From NCBI GenBank assembly GCA_028678715.1, contig JAJRCY010000034.1, positions 1-8,240 of the forward strand: a DNA stretch of 8,240 bases, read 5' to 3'. Position numbers and translations under genes: made by a program. Positions 5,481 to 8,240 of this stretch are shown piece after piece. The notes under the pieces were generated by a model. It saw only the letters and a program-made list of their open reading frames with translations, made no database searches and was not told the origin of the DNA. How positions within the stretch are numbered: the first letter of the stretch is position 1; each line of letters opens with the position of its first letter. Source of the DNA: Methanomicrobiales archaeon. Its GTDB lineage: Archaea; Halobacteriota; Methanomicrobia; Methanomicrobiales; JACTUA01.

Positions 5481-6509
5481 CTACATCTTCCGCCGGCGCT
5501 TCGCCTTCGCCGCCGCCAGCTTCTCTATCGCCGCAAGGTCCACCTCTTCCTCGCCCTTCACCAGCCGGCCGGAGGCGAGGGCAAGGTCCGCGAAGGCCTT
5601 CCCCTCCGGCGTGCGGATGACCAGCGTGGTGAACCCCTTCGGGCTCCCGACCGCCCCGGCCGAGATGTCGGCATCCACAGCGGTGAGATCGGTGCAGGTG
5701 TGGCATCCCGGCCGGACGGCAGCCTCCAGGCTCGCGAGCGGCAGGACGAGCGCCGGCTTCCCGTCCAGGGTCACCTCCAGCTTCCCCTTCACGTCCAGCC
5801 GCTTCACCTCCCAGGGCGCGACCCCGTGCTCCTTCCCCAGCACCTGTTCCACCAGGATCCGGTAGTCGAAGGTCTCGGTGCAGAAGAGGCCCAGGAGCAG
5901 CCGGAGCGATCTCCCGAAGGGCTTCACCAGCTGGTGGTCGCTCTCCTTCACGAGGCGCAGGGCCTGGATGGCGCAGGGGACCCCCACCACCGCCACGCGC
6001 CGGTACTTCCTGGCCACCACCGCCTCTTTCAGGGAGGCGAGGAGCGGGACCCACCACTGGTACCGGCTCCCGGCCTCGTGGACGAGCGCCTCCCGGGACG
6101 TGATGACGACAGACCGGGGCAGCAGCGTGAACCGGTCCTCGGCAACGGTCACCACTGCGTCGATGAGCCCCTCCTCCAGGGCGTGGGTGAGGAGGGCCGT
6201 CACCGCTCCGCCGCTCTGCCGCCGGGGCACCTCGAACCCTGCCCGTGCAGGCCAGATCTCCCGGTACTCCCCCAGCATCCGCTTCGGCGCCCGGTCACCG
6301 GCCCGGGGGCAGACGGCAACGCAGGCCCCGCAGGGAACCCCGTCAGTATCTTCCTTGCAGTACCCTGAGGAGACCGGGGATGTCCCCGGGTCCCGGGCAG
6401 GGAAGTGGAGTGCATCGGCAGGACAGACCGCGATGCAGGCCCCGCACCCGGAGCAGAGCCCCTGGTCCCAGACCTCTTCCTTCAGGTTCCGGTAGCTCTT
6501 CGCTGCCAT
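5481..6509 (-). CDS. Ferredoxin / FrhB-like F420-dependent electron-transfer protein of glutamate synthase cluster (342 aa)
   Basis: Belongs to the FrhB/FdhB family, whose members bind FAD and iron-sulfur clusters and exchange electrons with coenzyme F420. Residues 15-70 carry two ferredoxin motifs: CSGCGACIAVCP (C19, C22, C25, C29) and C51-x8-C60-x2-C63-x3-C67. The FrhB N-terminal domain follows from about 83 (FEVPRRQSGGAVTALLTHALE), then the C-terminal domain with GVPCAIQALR (C178), GLFCTETFDY (C210) and GCHTCTDLTAVDADISAGAVGSP (C269, C272); these four cysteines are the usual extra-cluster ligands. The tail is basic (AKAKRRRKM). I chose the ATG at 6509 because GGAG (6520-6517) is 7 bases upstream and the protein begins just before the ferredoxin motif; the longer open frame overlaps the preceding gene. 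It starts 4 bases after the GXGXG gene stops. The position suggests it replaces the NAD(P)H subunit and passes electrons from F420H2 to the synthase; this is inference. Other FrhB partners cannot be excluded. Confidence 0.88.
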   Translation of the reverse strand: MAAKSYRNLKEEVWDQGLCSGCGACIAVCPADALHFPARDPGTSPVSSGYCKEDTDGVPCGACVAVCPRAGDRAPKRMLGEYREIWPARAGFEVPRRQSGGAVTALLTHALEEGLIDAVVTVAEDRFTLLPRSVVITSREALVHEAGSRYQWWVPLLASLKEAVVARKYRRVAVVGVPCAIQALRLVKESDHQLVKPFGRSLRLLLGLFCTETFDYRILVEQVLGKEHGVAPWEVKRLDVKGKLEVTLDGKPALVLPLASLEAAVRPGCHTCTDLTAVDADISAGAVGSPKGFTTLVIRTPEGKAFADLALASGRLVKGEEEVDLAAIEKLAAAKAKRRRKM

Positions 6510-6513
6510 CCGC

Positions 6514-7263
6514 TCACTCCCAGGTGTACTTGCTGGCAAAGGGCCGGGCTGACGCCGGCCCGATGCGGGTATAGTCCGCCGAAAGCAGAGCCTTCCTGTC
6601 CATGCCGAAGTGGGAGGCAAACTCCTGCACGAAGGGGGCGATGCGTGTGCGTTGGGCCGTTCCAAAGGGCTTCTTCGTGGCCCCGACCCCCAGGAACCGG
6701 TCGTCCACCCTGCCCCGGATGAAGATCTCCCCGCCGTGGATCCCGCTCCCGATCCCCCGCTCGGTGACGGCCGTGTCGTAGCCCAGGCCGAAGACCAGGA
6801 TCAGGCCGCCGGCCATGTACTCGCCCAGGAAGGCCCGGGCGCTCCCGCCCACCATCAGCACCGGGGACTTTTCCCGGTACTCCTTCATGTGGATCCCGCC
6901 GCGGTAGCCGATGTCGTCCCGGACAAGGACCTTTCCCCCCCGCATGCTGTGGGCCACCGCGTCGCCGGCCGACCCGTGGATCACGATCATCCCGCCATTC
7001 ATGGTGTTCCCCGGCGCATGCTCCGCGTTGCCATGGACAATGCAGGTGGGGCCGGACATGAACATGCCCAGGTCGCCGCCCGGTACACCATGGATAACCA
7101 CCCGCACGTCCCCCCTGAGGCCATCGGCAATGAACCGCTGCCCCAGGACGTGCTCCAGGACCACCTCGGATACCCCGTCCGCCGCTGCCTGCCGGATCTG
7201 CCGGTTCAGGGTGGTGTAGTCCATGTCCGCGGCATCGATCCGGATCGTCCCGCCCATGGTCAC
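6514..7263 (-). CDS. Glutamate synthase GXGXG domain protein (domain 3, stand-alone, 249 aa)
   Basis: Corresponds to the C-terminal right-handed beta-helix domain of the bacterial large subunit, encoded here as its own protein as in other archaea. Repeated glycine-rich turns run from about 60 to 195: GVPGGDLGMFMSGPTCIVHGNA, GNTMNGGMIVIHGSAGD, SMRGGKVLVRDDIGYRGG, GEYMAGGLILVFGLG and GIHGGEIFIRGRV. The domain is structural, linking the amidotransferase and synthase domains; it has no catalytic site of its own. The C-terminus (ASHFGMDRKALLSADYTRI) is typical of the archaeal form. The GTG at 7263-7261 overlaps the stop of the preceding gene as GTGA, with GGTG 5 bases upstream; the ATG at 7257 would remove two residues and is possible. 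It lies between the FMN domain gene and the FrhB-like gene, all apparently in one operon. Confidence 0.9.
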   Translation of the reverse strand: MTMGGTIRIDAADMDYTTLNRQIRQAAADGVSEVVLEHVLGQRFIADGLRGDVRVVIHGVPGGDLGMFMSGPTCIVHGNAEHAPGNTMNGGMIVIHGSAGDAVAHSMRGGKVLVRDDIGYRGGIHMKEYREKSPVLMVGGSARAFLGEYMAGGLILVFGLGYDTAVTERGIGSGIHGGEIFIRGRVDDRFLGVGATKKPFGTAQRTRIAPFVQEFASHFGMDRKALLSADYTRIGPASARPFASKYTWE

Positions 7264-8240
7264 GCCCCCACCGGCTTCACGTCCAGCACCGAGAGAATCC
7301 CCTCGTCCAGCAGGTAGCCCCGGAGCCGTTCCCGGTTCCCCCGGAGGGACTCGATGCTGTTGATCCCGGCAGCCCCCATCAGCTCCGAGAGCTCAAGGGT
7401 CCAGGCATGGATCAGGTTGGCCACGTGCTGCGATTCCACGTCCGGGTCCAGCCGGGCCGTGAGATCCTCCCGCTGGGTGGCGATGCCCCAGGGGCAGAGG
7501 CCCCGGTAGCAGGTGCCGCAGACCCGGCACCCCATGGCGACGAGAGCCGCCGTGCCGATGTAGACGGCATCGGCACCGAGAGCAATCACCTTGGCCACGT
7601 CGGCGCTCTCCCGGATGCCGCCGCTCGCGACGAGTGATACCTGGTTGCGGATCCCCTGCTGCCGGAGCTTCTCGTCCACGCTCGCGATCGCTGCCTCGAT
7701 GGGTATCCCCACGTGGTCCCGGAAGACCCGGGGGGCGGCACCGGTCCCGCCCCGGAACCCGTCCACCACGACGGCGTCCGCCGACGAGCGGGCGATGCCC
7801 GCCGCGATGGCCGCCGAGTTGTGGACCGCCGCGATCTTCACAAAGACCGGCTTCTTCCACTCGGTGGCCTCCTTCAGGGCCCGGACCAGCTGCTTCAGGT
7901 CCTCGATGCTGTAGATATCGTGGTGGGGGGCCGGGCTGATGGCATCGGATCCCACCGGGATCATCCGCGTGCAGGAGACGTCCTCGCAGACCTTCTCCCC
8001 CGGAAGATGCCCCCCGATCCCCGGCTTGGCCCCCTGGCCGATCTTGATCTCGATGGCGGCGCCCCGCTCCAGGTAGTTGATGTCCACGCCGAACCGGCCG
8101 GAGGCGACCTGCACGATCATCCGGTCCTGGTACGGGTAGATGGCCTGGTGGAGGCCTCCTTCCCCGGTCCCCATGAAGGTGCCGGTGGCGGCCGCCGCCC
8201 GGGCCAGGGAGAGCTGGGCGTTCAGGCTGATGGCCCCGTA
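7260..8240 (-). CDS. gltB: Glutamate synthase FMN / 3Fe-4S synthase domain (domain 2), C-terminal 326 residues, cut by window edge
   Basis: Makes glutamate from 2-oxoglutarate and ammonia released from glutamine, using FMN and an iron-sulfur cluster. The frame is open to the right edge, so the N-terminus is missing; archaeal domain 2 proteins are usually about 500 residues. Numbering from the fragment start, YGAISLNAQL and TGEGG (1-29) begin the FMN barrel, GQGAKPGIGGHLPGEKV (68-84) and SPAPHHDIYSIEDLKQL (102-118) are hallmark substrate/FMN segments, VVDGFRGGTGAAP is at 158-170 and ASGGIRESADVAKVIALGADAVYIGT (205-230) is the phosphate-binding part. C238, C241, C244 and C249 in GCRVCGTCYRGLCPWG would hold the 3Fe-4S cluster. 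The stop overlaps the GXGXG gene by 4 bases. The glutamine amidotransferase domain is not in this fragment; in other archaea it is a separate gene and may lie upstream. Confidence 0.94.
   Translation of the reverse strand, partial: YGAISLNAQLSLARAAAATGTFMGTGEGGLHQAIYPYQDRMIVQVASGRFGVDINYLERGAAIEIKIGQGAKPGIGGHLPGEKVCEDVSCTRMIPVGSDAISPAPHHDIYSIEDLKQLVRALKEATEWKKPVFVKIAAVHNSAAIAAGIARSSADAVVVDGFRGGTGAAPRVFRDHVGIPIEAAIASVDEKLRQQGIRNQVSLVASGGIRESADVAKVIALGADAVYIGTAALVAMGCRVCGTCYRGLCPWGIATQREDLTARLDPDVESQHVANLIHAWTLELSELMGAAGINSIESLRGNRERLRGYLLDEGILSVLDVKPVGA

Noticed and set aside
5897..6665. Longer start for the FrhB-like gene at 6665
   Set aside because: The extra 52 residues overlap the GXGXG gene, are low-complexity, and the ATG at 6509 has its own Shine-Dalgarno site and directly precedes the conserved ferredoxin domain.

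Overview
The window looks like GC-rich DNA from an anaerobic, F420-using archaeon, most likely a methanogen of the order Methanomicrobiales (Methanoculleus-like; the genus is a guess). The evidence is a class III anaerobic ribonucleotide reductase with a NrdH-type redoxin, an archaeal-type CCA-adding enzyme, a glutamate synthase split into separate domain genes and paired with an F420-type FrhB-like protein, and TATA-like boxes and oligo-T tracts rather than bacterial promoters. Four of the seven genes appear to start with GTG or TTG, usually behind a clear Shine-Dalgarno sequence.

Left block (about 1-1839, minus strand). A small glutaredoxin-like protein (CPNC motif) lies upstream of nrdD, whose N-terminal 454 residues are present; the rest, including the glycyl-radical region, lies off the left edge. 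The 217-base gap between them has an AT-rich strip with a good archaeal BRE/TATA match facing nrdD. Together the two genes suggest redoxin-dependent anaerobic dNTP synthesis.

Central block (1897-4970, plus strand). thpR (RNA 2',3'-cyclic phosphodiesterase / 2'-5' RNA ligase family) and cca (tRNA CCA-adding enzyme) overlap by 4 bases and form an RNA 3'-end processing pair. Sixty bases downstream is a 363-residue protein of unknown function with a glycine-zipper hydrophobic segment.

Convergent intergenic region (4971-5480, 510 bases). I see no credible gene here. It holds an oligo-T tract at each end, one for each converging transcript, and between them a set of GC-rich stem-loops. Three of these units share an ACGCTC lead, a G-run/C-run hairpin, a GCC spacer and a second hairpin; two are direct and one inverted. 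A fourth, long hairpin overlaps a G-quadruplex motif.

Right block (5481-8240, minus strand). A tight operon reads leftwards: the FMN / 3Fe-4S synthase domain of glutamate synthase (5' end off the right edge), the GXGXG domain as a separate protein, then a two-cluster ferredoxin fused to an FrhB-like domain. Spacings are -4 and +4 bases. The context suggests a glutamate synthase that takes electrons from reduced F420 instead of NAD(P)H. The glutamine amidotransferase domain is not in the window.
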